NCBI GenBank assembly: GCA_914767885.1 | Contig: CAJZBQ010000037.1 | Span: 186,001 to 250,000, forward strand | Source of the DNA: Blepharisma stoltei | Taxonomy: Eukaryota; Ciliophora; Heterotrichea; Heterotrichida; Blepharismidae | DNA: 64,000 nucleotides | Direction: 5' to 3' | In this document: in pieces, positions 49,260 through 58,489 of the stretch | Numbering within the stretch: the stretch's first letter is position 1 | Layout of the letters: every line of letters begins with the position of its first letter | The notes under the pieces: model-generated | What the model was told of the DNA's origin: nothing | Database searches by the model: none | Seen by the model: the letters and a program-made list of their open reading frames with translations, nothing else | Made by a program: the position numbers and the translations under genes

Positions 49260-52200
49260 ATGGATCTAGCTTTAAAGATAGCTTCACTTTTGGAATCCAC
49301 TTTTAAAGCTACGTCAACTGACCAAGTGAGATCTGCAGAAGCAGAACTAGAGACTCTGAGTCAAGACAAAGAAAATTTTTTACAGTCATTGCTTTATATA
49401 TTGACTTCAAGCCAAGCTGCAATATCTGAGAAGGTGAAAATCTCTGCAAGTGTAAACCTGAAGAATTTTCTTTTAAAAGTGCTAAATGAAGAAAATCTGA
49501 ACTCAGTAGCCAAAGAGCATATAGCGAAATCAATATTTAATGCCTTGGTAGCTCCAGAAAGCACTATATCTTTGCAAAACTCTTTAGGATTGGCCCTGGT
49601 CCCTCTATTTATGGCTGACTTGTCAGACCCCCAACAAGGCTTAATGCAAATTACTTTACCATTAGTAGCTAACTACCTTGGCGGGGAAAAACACCAGATA
49701 TTAGGATCTTTTGTAGCTATAAGATCTATTTATGGGGTGTTTTCTGATAATGAAAGCTTATTCCCAGTTTTTAAGCATCTTTTAGACCCTTTACTTGCAG
49801 TGGCTCAAAAAGAAATTTATGCAATACAAAAAGGAGTCTACGAAAACAATGAATATTTATTATTAGATGGCTGTGAAATAATTAACGAGTGGGCTATTAC
49901 ATTAGGTGCAATTTTCGAGTATTTTGAGCTTATTTCAAAACCTAGTTTTGCAGAAATCAGCACTATGCAGAACTTAGCTGAAACTTTTAAATCAATTTTA
50001 CAGTTATCAATTACCAGCTCACAAGAGTTAATTTGTCTGGAAACCAAAATTCACCATCTAAAACTAAATGAAGCCAAAACCCAAATTCTTACCTGCATTG
50101 TAAATATTCTGGGATTCCTTTCAGAATCAAATATGAAGGTAGCAGAGGATAATTCTAACGCAAAAACCTTAGAAATCCCAAAGGATATGCAGAATTCTCC
50201 ATTTATAAATATAATAATGGAACTTGTAAGCCCTCTTACACAAACTATCCATTCTGTTATATCATTAGCTGATTATGAAGAACTGCTGCAGACTGAAAAT
50301 ATATCAAACTATCTGAATGAAATTCTGCTTATTTTATGTAAAGCATGCTACGATAACAGATTTTTAAGCTTTTTTTTAAATAGCTACAAACAAATTATCG
50401 TGGAAATAATCCTCCCAATAATAAAATCCTCACAAAATGATTTAGAAAAGTTCGAATTGATGCCAGAAGAATTTGTACTAATGTCAAAAGACATGTGTGA
50501 CCAGCAGCAATCTGACATATTAAAAATCACCAGTGCTTTACTATTAAAAACAATTTCAGAAAAAATTGACGGCTCATTGAGTTTTGCAGTAAATTTTGTG
50601 TCTGAACTTATTGATAAAACAGTTGTAAAAGGAAACCCAGAGTCTTTCAGTCTTTTAACTCAGTTCAAAAATGCATCAATTCTTTATGTTTCAGAAACAC
50701 TTGCAATTGATACTTCTCTCTCTGTGCTCTGCATACTTTCCCACTTTATTAAAAAACGTCCAGATCTTTCTGATTTACTTGATGCTATAATTGGGACCCA
50801 TTTATCAGCTTTTTCAGCAGTCACAGATGGCCTTATTCTGCACCGTCTCTGTTTAATAGTCCACTATTTCTGTGTATCTATTTTCACTCATGATACTTCT
50901 AGCTTTATAAACCTCGTCCAAATCCTACTTAACTGTTGCAATCCCAGCACAACTCCAAAAGCTACAAATATTCAAGCCTGCGAAACCCTTGGCTATATGC
51001 TTCAAGAAGACACAGTTTGCATAAGACTTGACTCGCTACTGTCCAACATAATCATAACTTTTATCCACTTAATTCCTATACAAAACAATAAAGAATTTTT
51101 TGAAGCCATCCAAGAAGTCGTCGCAGGCAACACTGACTTGGTGTACCCTCACCTAGAAATATTTGTAAACGCCATCGTACAGAAAATCCAAAGCGAAGTT
51201 ATGAGGCTGAAGCAGGAAAATAACGAAGATTCTGATGGGCCTAAAGAGAAGTCAAGCGTGGTTATTTCAAAGTGCTGGAACATTATAAGAATGCTTTTAG
51301 AAGCCCGAGAGCTAGAAACCCAACAAATTTTAGACCTAGAAAAAACGCTAACCCCTCTGTTTAACTTTATGACAAATCCAAAAGAAATTGATTTTGATGA
51401 CGAAATCGTTATTTTTGAGATCGGATTGATGAAGAAACTGAATATGGTGACGACTATTGGATGGGCGCTGTTTCCTTATTTAAATTTAATTCAAGAAAAA
51501 TATGAAGGGACTTTTATACAGCTGTTTCCGCTGATGAATTGTTATTTACATTATGGAAGAGAAGTGATCGCTGCAAACCCAAATATGCTGACTGCTGTAG
51601 TTTCTATGTGCAGACAATGCTTGTTTTCAAGCTATAAAGGGAAACCTAATGAAGGCACAAATTCTGAAGCAGCCTTGATACTTCAGCAAATCTTGTATAC
51701 CTATGTAGGACAAATTGATTTTTTGTTAGGAGAAATTCTTGCAATGACGATGAACAGGCTCACAGAACAAATAAATCATGACTTTTTTAGGGTTAGGCTA
51801 CTAGGTGTTGCTCTTGCTGCGTTTGCTTATAACTGCCAGATGACTTTTCAGATTTTAAACTCGATCCCTTTAATAGAAGAAAGAACCAGTTTAGACTTGG
51901 TAATCGACCTGACAGTGCTTCAAGCAAAATGTTTTACCCACCAGCATGACAAAAAAGTCACCACTTTAGCCTTGACAACAATTCTTTCACAAGAAGTAAT
52001 GCCTGAGACTGTTTCAAGCAAAATTTCTGAGATATTTCAGACTTTGATAGAAATTCTGATCCCTGCAACTACAAAAAATGCAATAATCCTTAAAAAGCAA
52101 GACATGATGATCTATGAAATGCTCAAGTCTATGAGCTCACAGCAGGAAGAGAATGAAGAATCAGATGAATATAAAAAAATGCTAAAAAATGCGGACACTG

Positions 52201-52469
52201 AAGAAATGGAAGCTACCCTTGCCATAGCGTCTTTTATGGATCCATTGCAAGATCTTGATGAATATGAACAATTCAGAGGGTTTATTAAAAGGCTGAGCAC
52301 TGCAAGCCCAAATGCTTTAAGTTTTTTGATGGCCAAGCTGGAAAAAGAAAAGGTCGCTCATCTGTCAAGTATTTTACAGTTTAAGAGAGTAAAAATAACA
52401 GGGTTCTCGGCAGGCACAACTGATGTGAGAAGAGTCGTCAAGGCGAAGAAAAAAAACAAACCAAATTAA
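49260..52469 (+). CDS. Importin-beta family nuclear transport receptor (importin-7/8-like)
   Basis: An uninterrupted 1069-aa HEAT-repeat protein. The N-terminus fits the importin-beta domain (DQVRSAEAELETLSQDKENF, KVKISASVNLKNFLLKVL), where Ran-GTP binds. The rest is a series of helical pairs (TNIQACETLGYMLQEDTVCI, DLVYPHLEIFVNAIVQKI, TNSEAALILQQILYTYVGQI). There is an acidic stretch near residue 965 (SSQQEENEESDEYKKML) and a basic tail (VVKAKKKNKPN). Length and order suit the importin-7/8 or Kap group; CSE1-type exportins are an alternative. It moves cargo through nuclear pores. An ATG further upstream in the same frame lies within the DD-peptidase gene and is not used. Confidence 0.88.
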   Translation: MDLALKIASLLESTFKATSTDQVRSAEAELETLSQDKENFLQSLLYILTSSQAAISEKVKISASVNLKNFLLKVLNEENLNSVAKEHIAKSIFNALVAPESTISLQNSLGLALVPLFMADLSDPQQGLMQITLPLVANYLGGEKHQILGSFVAIRSIYGVFSDNESLFPVFKHLLDPLLAVAQKEIYAIQKGVYENNEYLLLDGCEIINEWAITLGAIFEYFELISKPSFAEISTMQNLAETFKSILQLSITSSQELICLETKIHHLKLNEAKTQILTCIVNILGFLSESNMKVAEDNSNAKTLEIPKDMQNSPFINIIMELVSPLTQTIHSVISLADYEELLQTENISNYLNEILLILCKACYDNRFLSFFLNSYKQIIVEIILPIIKSSQNDLEKFELMPEEFVLMSKDMCDQQQSDILKITSALLLKTISEKIDGSLSFAVNFVSELIDKTVVKGNPESFSLLTQFKNASILYVSETLAIDTSLSVLCILSHFIKKRPDLSDLLDAIIGTHLSAFSAVTDGLILHRLCLIVHYFCVSIFTHDTSSFINLVQILLNCCNPSTTPKATNIQACETLGYMLQEDTVCIRLDSLLSNIIITFIHLIPIQNNKEFFEAIQEVVAGNTDLVYPHLEIFVNAIVQKIQSEVMRLKQENNEDSDGPKEKSSVVISKCWNIIRMLLEARELETQQILDLEKTLTPLFNFMTNPKEIDFDDEIVIFEIGLMKKLNMVTTIGWALFPYLNLIQEKYEGTFIQLFPLMNCYLHYGREVIAANPNMLTAVVSMCRQCLFSSYKGKPNEGTNSEAALILQQILYTYVGQIDFLLGEILAMTMNRLTEQINHDFFRVRLLGVALAAFAYNCQMTFQILNSIPLIEERTSLDLVIDLTVLQAKCFTHQHDKKVTTLALTTILSQEVMPETVSSKISEIFQTLIEILIPATTKNAIILKKQDMMIYEMLKSMSSQQEENEESDEYKKMLKNADTEEMEATLAIASFMDPLQDLDEYEQFRGFIKRLSTASPNALSFLMAKLEKEKVAHLSSILQFKRVKITGFSAGTTDVRRVVKAKKKNKPN

Positions 52470-52531
52470 ATGTTAAGGATTTTAATTTTATTAGCAAGAG
52501 TCATGAGCAATATATATAACTTAAATATAAA

Positions 52532-53578
52532 ATGGCCAGGCCTAAAGGAGTCCCAGAATCCGTAGAATACATATCCCTTCCTTTCTATCCTCTTTTATCA
52601 GGTGGAATCACAGCATTTCACAGGCCTTCAATTCGAGGCATTTCTATCCTAGCCCAATCCACTCCATGCACAACAGTATTTACCCTCCAATCTGAGCACG
52701 AATGCCCACATGAAATTGAAAAAGCTTGCTTAGACCACGGTCTTAAATGAGTATGAATTTGCTTACAAGGCGCAAATAAAAAATTATTAGAAGGCAATAA
52801 AGCGTCGACTGCAATTAGATCTGGGCTACTTGATGCTAGAAAAAGACTAGACAAAGGTGAATTTTTATACATTCATTGTGCGGCTGGAATACATAGGACA
52901 GGGTTATTTATTTATGCTTTGATCAGGATTTGTGGGTATTCGAAGCAAGAGACTTTGAATATTGTGAAATCAATTAGGGTAGCTACATATGAAAAATGCG
53001 GAAGCATGAGATTTGATTTAGGTGAAGGGATTGCTATAAATATATTAAATGGGACTGTTGGCAAACAAATTGAAGGGCTGGAAAGCTTGAAAAGTGAAGA
53101 ATTCATAGAAAGTCCTTTTATGTGGATAAAACTGATACCAACTCATCAGGAAATGATCAGATTTGAATGCATTCTGACTGACAAAGAGCTTAATAGATAT
53201 GTTTTAGGAAGTGTGGTGAGCTTGAAAATAAATTTTAAATATTTGTTAAAAGAATTAGGGGAGAAATGAATGCAGGCTAGAGATGTTTTGTATTCACCAG
53301 AACAAAATTCAAAGAGCTTCAAGCCTTATTTAAGAGAATTGACAGATTTTTGTATTGAAACTTTTGGTAAATCGAAAGCTCAATTGATTGGAAAAGATGT
53401 GTATATAGAAAAACAGTTTATTGACAAATTTTGGCAGCCTTTGAATGATCATCTATGGGAAGAACCAATAAATTTGACATCTATTGAAATAGCATTGGGT
53501 TTAGAATCAAATGTTAACACAAGTCTTGTTGAAGATATTTTATATTTTCGACATATAAAAGATACTTATTTTATTTAA
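52532..53578 (+). CDS. Dual-specificity phosphatase fused to a degenerate oligoribonuclease-like domain
   Basis: A 348-aa protein with two domains. Residues about 1-170 are a cysteine phosphatase with the P-loop IHCAAGIHRTGLFIYALI (HCxxGxxRTG). Residues about 185-348 align by eye with oligoribonuclease: SPFMWIKLIPTHQEMIRFEC, ILTDKELNRYVLGSVVSL, and AQLIGKDVYIEKQFIDKFWQ in place of PLCGNSVGQDRRFLxxYMP. The exonuclease acidic residues of WIDLEMT are lost (WIKLIPT), so that domain is probably catalytically dead. TGA is Trp in HGLK-W-VWICLQ and LGEK-W-MQARD. The substrate is unknown. Confidence 0.8.
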
Positions 53579-53709
53579 TGTTATATAATTATAGCTCTGC
53601 TCTATGTTTTTTTTAATTTAAAAAATTTTAGCAGTCTTATCTTAAGATCTCATTTCACAAAAATCTAATAGGTTAAAAATAATGAAAATAATTAGTATAA
53701 TTAGAAGAT

Positions 53710-54379
53710 ATGGATCTCTATAAAAAACTCGAACAATATAGAGCATCCATCTAAATGGATGGCAATATGTCTGATGTCTCCTGATATCATCAGGGAGTTG
53801 GCTTTACTATTAATTCTGATGAGCCAAACTTTGAAATAGCAAAGCTAAATTATCTGGTGTATTACCATTTCAAGGGCTAGTTTCATCAACATTTATTGGT
53901 GAAACTAACTTCAGGAGACATCAGGCATATAATAATCCACTTATGTAAATGCGTTATACATATTTGAAGGAGAAATGTATCAAGCAGCCATGTACGACCT
54001 TCAAAACAAAGCATCCCTCAGCATGATCGAAAAACAAAAATTAAAAAAAGCATACAGCCAAGGCTGGTGGCTTGGAAATTTAATTCAATGTTCAATCTTA
54101 ATAGGCTCAATGATGCTTATGGATAAAAAATTAGCAAAATTTACCAGAGAAAAAAAAGCAGCATTTTATATTGTAGGAATTGGGATGTATTATTTCGCCT
54201 TCATACTGACAAAATCATTCGGATGGCATCATAGCTTTTCACAAGTTGAACCAATAGTTAGACAATATGTCGAAGAGGCAACTCCAGAGGAGATAGCAAA
54301 ACTCCAAGGAGAAATACCAAAATCAATTAAAACTTTGATTTCAAAGAAAAATGATAGCAAAGAGAGTCAAAAAGAATAA
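53710..54379 (+). CDS. Small protein with two membrane segments, split by an IES
   Basis: A 154-aa protein if the IES 53737-53941 is removed: MDLYKKLEQ-YVNALYIFEGEM. Two hydrophobic stretches (LIQCSILIGSMMLM and FYIVGIGMYYFAFILT) are separated by a basic loop. The C-terminal 50 residues are polar (EPIVRQYVEEATPEEIAKLQ). If the upstream part is not used, translation could begin at 53975 (MYQAAMYDLQ). No family is recognised; a mitochondrial or ER membrane protein is possible. Confidence 0.6.
53737..53941. other. IES containing a nested inverted-repeat element
   Basis: A 205-bp TA-bounded segment. Inside it a 165-bp unit has inverted ends TATGTCTGATGTCTCCTGA and TCAGGAGACATCAGGCATATA. The visible inverted repeat does not give a usable junction; the wider TA pair restores a start codon and a continuous frame. 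This may be an element inserted into an earlier IES. Confidence 0.6.
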
Positions 54380-54504
54380 ATTAACTAGGCTTATTAATCA
54401 GTCAATTTTTGCTTAAATTATAAGGGTGATACTACTTAGATAGCGCTTTAATTATGAACCTCTAAAATTGATTAAATTATATAAAAATTAAAAGAATAAA
54501 TTAA

Positions 54505-55441
54505 TTAAGAATCATTATCTCTTTGAAGTTCAACCACTTTTTGTGTTATTCTTTGAGCTTCTTGAATAGGAGAGCTTAAATAGAAATCTAAAGACAGAAA
54601 AGAAGATATAAGCGCACACATGTAAAAAGCTCTAATTCCAGCTCCTTTAAATAGTGCGAAAACCCCTTCTTCACTTATAAGCTGATTAAAGTGAGCTCTT
54701 AGCGGTTTATGATCATGAAGAATGTCAGTCATAACTCGAGTTTTCATAATATCAAAAGGTGTTGATAAAATAGCTGCTGTTATCGTCGCTATTGTGTTCA
54801 TCCATTGAAAAGCTTTGAATTGTGCAAAAGCTTGGGCCTTTTGCTTTCTTTCATAACTGGCAGAGTCATTAAAATATTCTCGGTAGTTAGCTCTTTTTTG
54901 CTGTTTAGTAAAAGTTGGCGTTCTTTTCTCTCTTTCTTGGAGGTATGAGAGAATTCCGAAGCGAATTGTGTTAAATGCTACTTCTCGACCTAGATAGACT
55001 GAAAAGCCACTCCAAAGGCCAAGGGGTCCTTTATATCCTAAGATGTCTTTATATAAGTCTTTTATAGAGGAATACATGCCTGTTTGGAATTGCTGCCTTC
55101 AATGCTCAGTTGGGCAGCGAATAATGCAGGAAACGATATCTGCAAATCCAGAGACCAAAAAAAAGGTAGTAAACTGTGATAAGCCAACTAAATAGAGAAT
55201 TACAGCGATTTTGGACGATTGGATGGGCTACATCACAGACCTTGAGCCTAAATAAAAATGCTGGAAGTGATGTGACTATGCTGCCAACTCCGTAAAATGA
55301 TGATAAAGGTTGTTTTAAAGCTAGGATATTGAGGTTATTTGTTTGGATGCGTGTTAGTATTGAGCTCACAGGATATAATAAAGATTCTGCTAGTATGATA
55401 CTTGCACATTTTACAATATCCTTAGAATTATCTTGCGACAT
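54505..55441 (-). CDS. Mitochondrial carrier (SLC25) family protein
   Basis: About 307 aa. Three carrier repeats are suggested: LLYPVSSILTRIQTNN, IRCPTEHWRQQFQTGMYSSI and LSTPFDIMKTRVMTDI, each a PxxxxxxR/K-type signature, with GLWSGFSVYLGREVAFNTI and LFKGAGIRAFYM as the conserved short helices. TGA is Trp in TEH-W-RQQF. The frame changes near 55230: removing 13 nt (GTCTGTGATGTAG, GT...AG) restores it and fits family spacing, but 13 nt is shorter than every other intron here. A 52-bp TA-bounded removal also restores frame but makes the repeat too short. Substrate unknown. Confidence 0.8.
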
Positions 55442-55544
55442 TATATTTGTCTTAATTTATTCATGCCTTAAACAACTTATAATTATCATTGTAAATATTA
55501 GGATAGCGCACTTTAGTCTTTTTTAGTTATTAAATATACCTTCA

Positions 55545-55738
55545 GAACAGGTATGGCTCGACCTGAAACTCCCCCTTCCCTTCCTCCACCCCCTGACAGT
55601 TTCAATTTGAACGATATTGCTAATTCAAAATGACAAGTCCCTCACTAAGGATTTGACAAGTAAATTTAATTTGTAGATTTCAAATAAAGTTGAAACTGTC
55701 AGGGGAGGGGGGTTCTCAGGTCGATCTATAACCGTGCT
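55545..55738. mobile_element. Palindromic C/G-rich inverted-repeat element
   Basis: In the spacer between two minus-strand genes. The ends pair as GGCTCGACCTGAAACTCCCCC with GGGGGGTTCTCAGGTCGATC, and a second arm pairs CCCCTGACAGTTTCAA with TTGAAACTGTCAGGGG. It is unlike the main MITE in sequence and looks like a separate small inverted-repeat family. Exact ends are uncertain. Confidence 0.6.
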
Positions 55739-55873
55739 CACGTATATAAAAAACAATGAAATTGAAAAGTTGTTTCAAAAATTAGTAAAAGATAAGAGAC
55801 TTTAGACTGAGAAATATTCAATTTCACAAATTTTATTAATAAAAATATAATTAATTGGCTAAGCAATTTTATT

Positions 55874-56767
55874 TTAAAAGTGCTGGGTTTCAAGCCAATC
55901 CAAGAATTTATGTCTAGCTGTGTACCCATAAAGGTCTTTTAATCTCTTTGGAACATATATCTGATTAAATGTTTGCCCAAAAAGATAAGCGCCATAAGCG
56001 CTCATGTATGGAGAAATATCCTCAACTCTTTCAATATTTTGAATGCCAAGGACTTGTGACAACTTTTCAACCAAATCATCAATATACACTGGCTCTGGCT
56101 CACTAGCTAGAAATAGCCCACATGCTCTATTTTCCATAACAATTCTGAACATATCTGCAAGATCTTCTCTGTTGACAAAACAATTAGCATTATTCGCTTT
56201 GCCTGCCACAATCTTATTGCTATTTTTGCAAGCCACAATATAATTGTGGACATAGCTATTTCCATAAATACAAACTGGCCTTAAAACTGCCCCAAATAAA
56301 TTCCCAGCTGTTGCATTAATTACTTTTTTCTCAAAAAGTATCCTTTTTGCTATCGGAGGCCATGGATAAGATGTATCATCATGATCCTCATCCATAGGAC
56401 CGTTGGTATTTCCATTTGCCATACTTCCTGAAGTAGTGATGATTGAAACAGGCTTTGTTTCGGCTGTTTTTCTTGCAGCTGAAATAAAGGAATCTGTTAC
56501 AATTTCTTCAGTTATGATCCCTACTTCAGAGAAGTTAAAGGCAGTGTGGATGATAGCATCATATCCTATGCATATTTCTGATAATTGGGAAGCAGTTGAA
56601 GGGTTTAAGTCAAAGAGAATTGTATGAGCTGAGGGGCCTTTACTAGAAATTTCTTGGGCTTTTTGCTCAGTTCTAACTGTGCAAGTGACATCATGACCAT
56701 GGGCTAGTAAATTATCGAGAATTGAGCTGCCTAAAACACCTGTAGTACCTGTTAAAAAAACTCTCAT
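55874..56767 (-). CDS. NAD(P)-dependent epimerase/dehydratase (extended SDR)
   Basis: A 297-aa protein. The Rossmann motif TGTTGVLGSSILDNLLAHGH (TGxxGxxG) is at the N-terminus, followed by YDAIIHTAFNFSE (the HxA strand of extended SDRs) and IITTSGSMANGN (catalytic Ser strand). The usual YxxxK is not obvious: the region has PWPPIAKRILFEKKVI, so Tyr seems displaced or lost, while LRPVCIYGNSYVHNYI (RPxxxYG) is conserved. It is similar to plant and bacterial NAD-dependent epimerase-like proteins of unknown substrate. No interruption. Confidence 0.88.
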   Translation of the reverse strand: MRVFLTGTTGVLGSSILDNLLAHGHDVTCTVRTEQKAQEISSKGPSAHTILFDLNPSTASQLSEICIGYDAIIHTAFNFSEVGIITEEIVTDSFISAARKTAETKPVSIITTSGSMANGNTNGPMDEDHDDTSYPWPPIAKRILFEKKVINATAGNLFGAVLRPVCIYGNSYVHNYIVACKNSNKIVAGKANNANCFVNREDLADMFRIVMENRACGLFLASEPEPVYIDDLVEKLSQVLGIQNIERVEDISPYMSAYGAYLFGQTFNQIYVPKRLKDLYGYTARHKFLDWLETQHF

Positions 56768-57298
56768 ATTTATTAAAATAATTTCACTTCCATTCCTTTT
56801 ATCAATAAATTGGATTAAGGATATTATTATATTTGCAAACCTAAAAAATTATTTTGATGATTTTAATTTAATAATATAATAGAAGCCGTAAAATGTAGAC
56901 CTGAAAATTGTTTTTGTAATTTCAATAGGCTAGCGTAAATTTGCAAAAATATGTTTCTCTATATCAATTAGAATTTTATTAAGATATTTATCAAGTCAAT
57001 ACCCAATAAATGCAGAGTCGTATCTCCTTACAGATTACATTATATTTATTCTTCCTTTTCGAGAAAGCAAAATTCTCTGCTCTCTTCTTAAAGGGGGAAA
57101 TTTTAATTTATTCGATCTTCCTTAAGACATTCAAAATTCAAGAAAATATTCTTCTCTATGATGCATTGGGTTTTAATATAATCTTTCATTTTACAATAAT
57201 CATATTATGCAGTCATATCTTCTGAAAATTTCTTTTTCTGAATTTTAAATGACAATTTTATTCTTAAATCAGGCATATTTAAAGATATTATACAAAGG
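56768..57298. other. Intergenic region, nothing recognised
   Basis: About 530 bp, AT-rich. One short plus-strand frame (57010-57225) has the composition of random AT-rich sequence and was not accepted. No element ends or RNA genes were seen. Confidence 0.4.
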
Positions 57299-57637
57299 TT
57301 AGCTATGACTGGTTATGTCTTGATATATAAACTTGGCGATCTTCAAGTGAGTTGCAGCCCTGCAGGGAGTAGAATTAGGAGATACTGGCGTCAATCCTTC
57401 TATTTCTCTTATAAATGAAGCTAATCCAAGCACACCATCAAGACTTCTTGAACTTGATTTCATTTTTAGCTTTTTTGGTTTCTGGCGATAGTGTTTGGTG
57501 CTGATTTTTGCTAATCTATAGTGGACAGTCCCATATATATCTTGCAGATCCTTGAGGATATCATTTGGGTTAAATTTGACTCTGTCAGACTTGCGAGAGA
57601 AAGTTTCTGGTTTTTTCATTATTTTAATTAATTTCAA
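57299..57637 (-). CDS. Hypothetical basic protein
   Basis: A 112-aa frame; translation may start at the second Met (MKKPETFSRKSDRVKF, 57619). It is rich in Lys, Arg and Ser (AKISTKHYRQKPKKLKMKSS), with a helix-like end. No domain recognised, intact, no TGA. Confidence 0.5.
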   Translation of the reverse strand: MKLIKIMKKPETFSRKSDRVKFNPNDILKDLQDIYGTVHYRLAKISTKHYRQKPKKLKMKSSSRSLDGVLGLASFIREIEGLTPVSPNSTPCRAATHLKIAKFIYQDITSHS

Positions 57638-57648
57638 CTGACTAGAAA

Positions 57649-57789
57649 TGCTTAAAGTTTATAAAGTATTTTCTAAGAAATTGATAAAGAAAAATAATGA
57701 TTATTATGAACTTTTGATTAGTGATTTAAATAGTTTGAAAATGGTAAAGGAAATCACTGGCGAATTAGAAAAATTTTATAAAAATTAAA
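57649..57789 (+). CDS. Small open frame, 46 codons
   Basis: ATG at 57649 opens MLKVYKVFSKKLIKKNNDYY...EITGELEKFYKN ending in TAA. It has gene-like Lys/Leu content and starts 12 bp from the divergent gene at 57637. It could be a small protein, the first exon of a decayed gene, or chance. Confidence 0.3.
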
Positions 57790-57863
57790 ATTTCAAGATT
57801 TCAGAATGAAGAAAAGCCTTAGAGGTTTAAAGCTGTACAATTACAGATTTTTTTAAATTTTTA

Positions 57864-58216
57864 CTCCACCCTCCGTGAGTAAACAAAACCATTAGAAAAA
57901 TCCCTAAAACCCACCCTCCATGAATGAACAAAAATTTTTATGAAAGAAATTGATATATAAGTGATAATTAGTATAATGAAATCTCTAGCTAATTCTGTTT
58001 AATTTTAAACAAATTGCGTTTTAAAACATAAATTTTATAAATTAAATTACTATTTGCTTTCCAATTTTTGCAAATTAGGATATTTTTTAAAATTTCGAAA
58101 AAAAAAATTTTTTCTATAAAATTTATATATAAATTTTTTTAAAAAAAAAATAAAAAAAAACCCCCCTCCGTGAGTGAACAAAATTTTTTTGTTTACTCAC
58201 GAGGGAGGGGGGGCAA
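57864..58216 (-). mobile_element. C/G-ended MITE, diverged copy E (intergenic)
   Basis: A 353-bp reverse copy flanked by TTA at 57861 and 58217. The ends are CTCCACCCTCCGTGAGTAAA and TTACTCACGAGGGAGGGGGGGC; the right terminus is slightly altered. It lies upstream of transaldolase and interrupts no recognisable exon, unlike most other copies. Confidence 0.88.
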
Positions 58217-58489
58217 TTAGGAAAAAATTAATAAAGTCAACTTTTACAAAAAGTCCAAATAATTTAGCTAATTTTACAATAAATGAAATAATTACATTTA
58301 TAGCATCACCAGCAAAAAATCTCAATTTCTGAGCTTAAAATACATTTTTATAAAAACCAAATTTAATTCAGAATTTCGGCTGAATTATTTTTTCGCTTTT
58401 AGAAATCATGGATGCTGATTATTGCCAATTTATAGGCTGCCAAAAAAGTGCATTAATGTTCAATCAACTTTAATCTGAATTTATATAAA

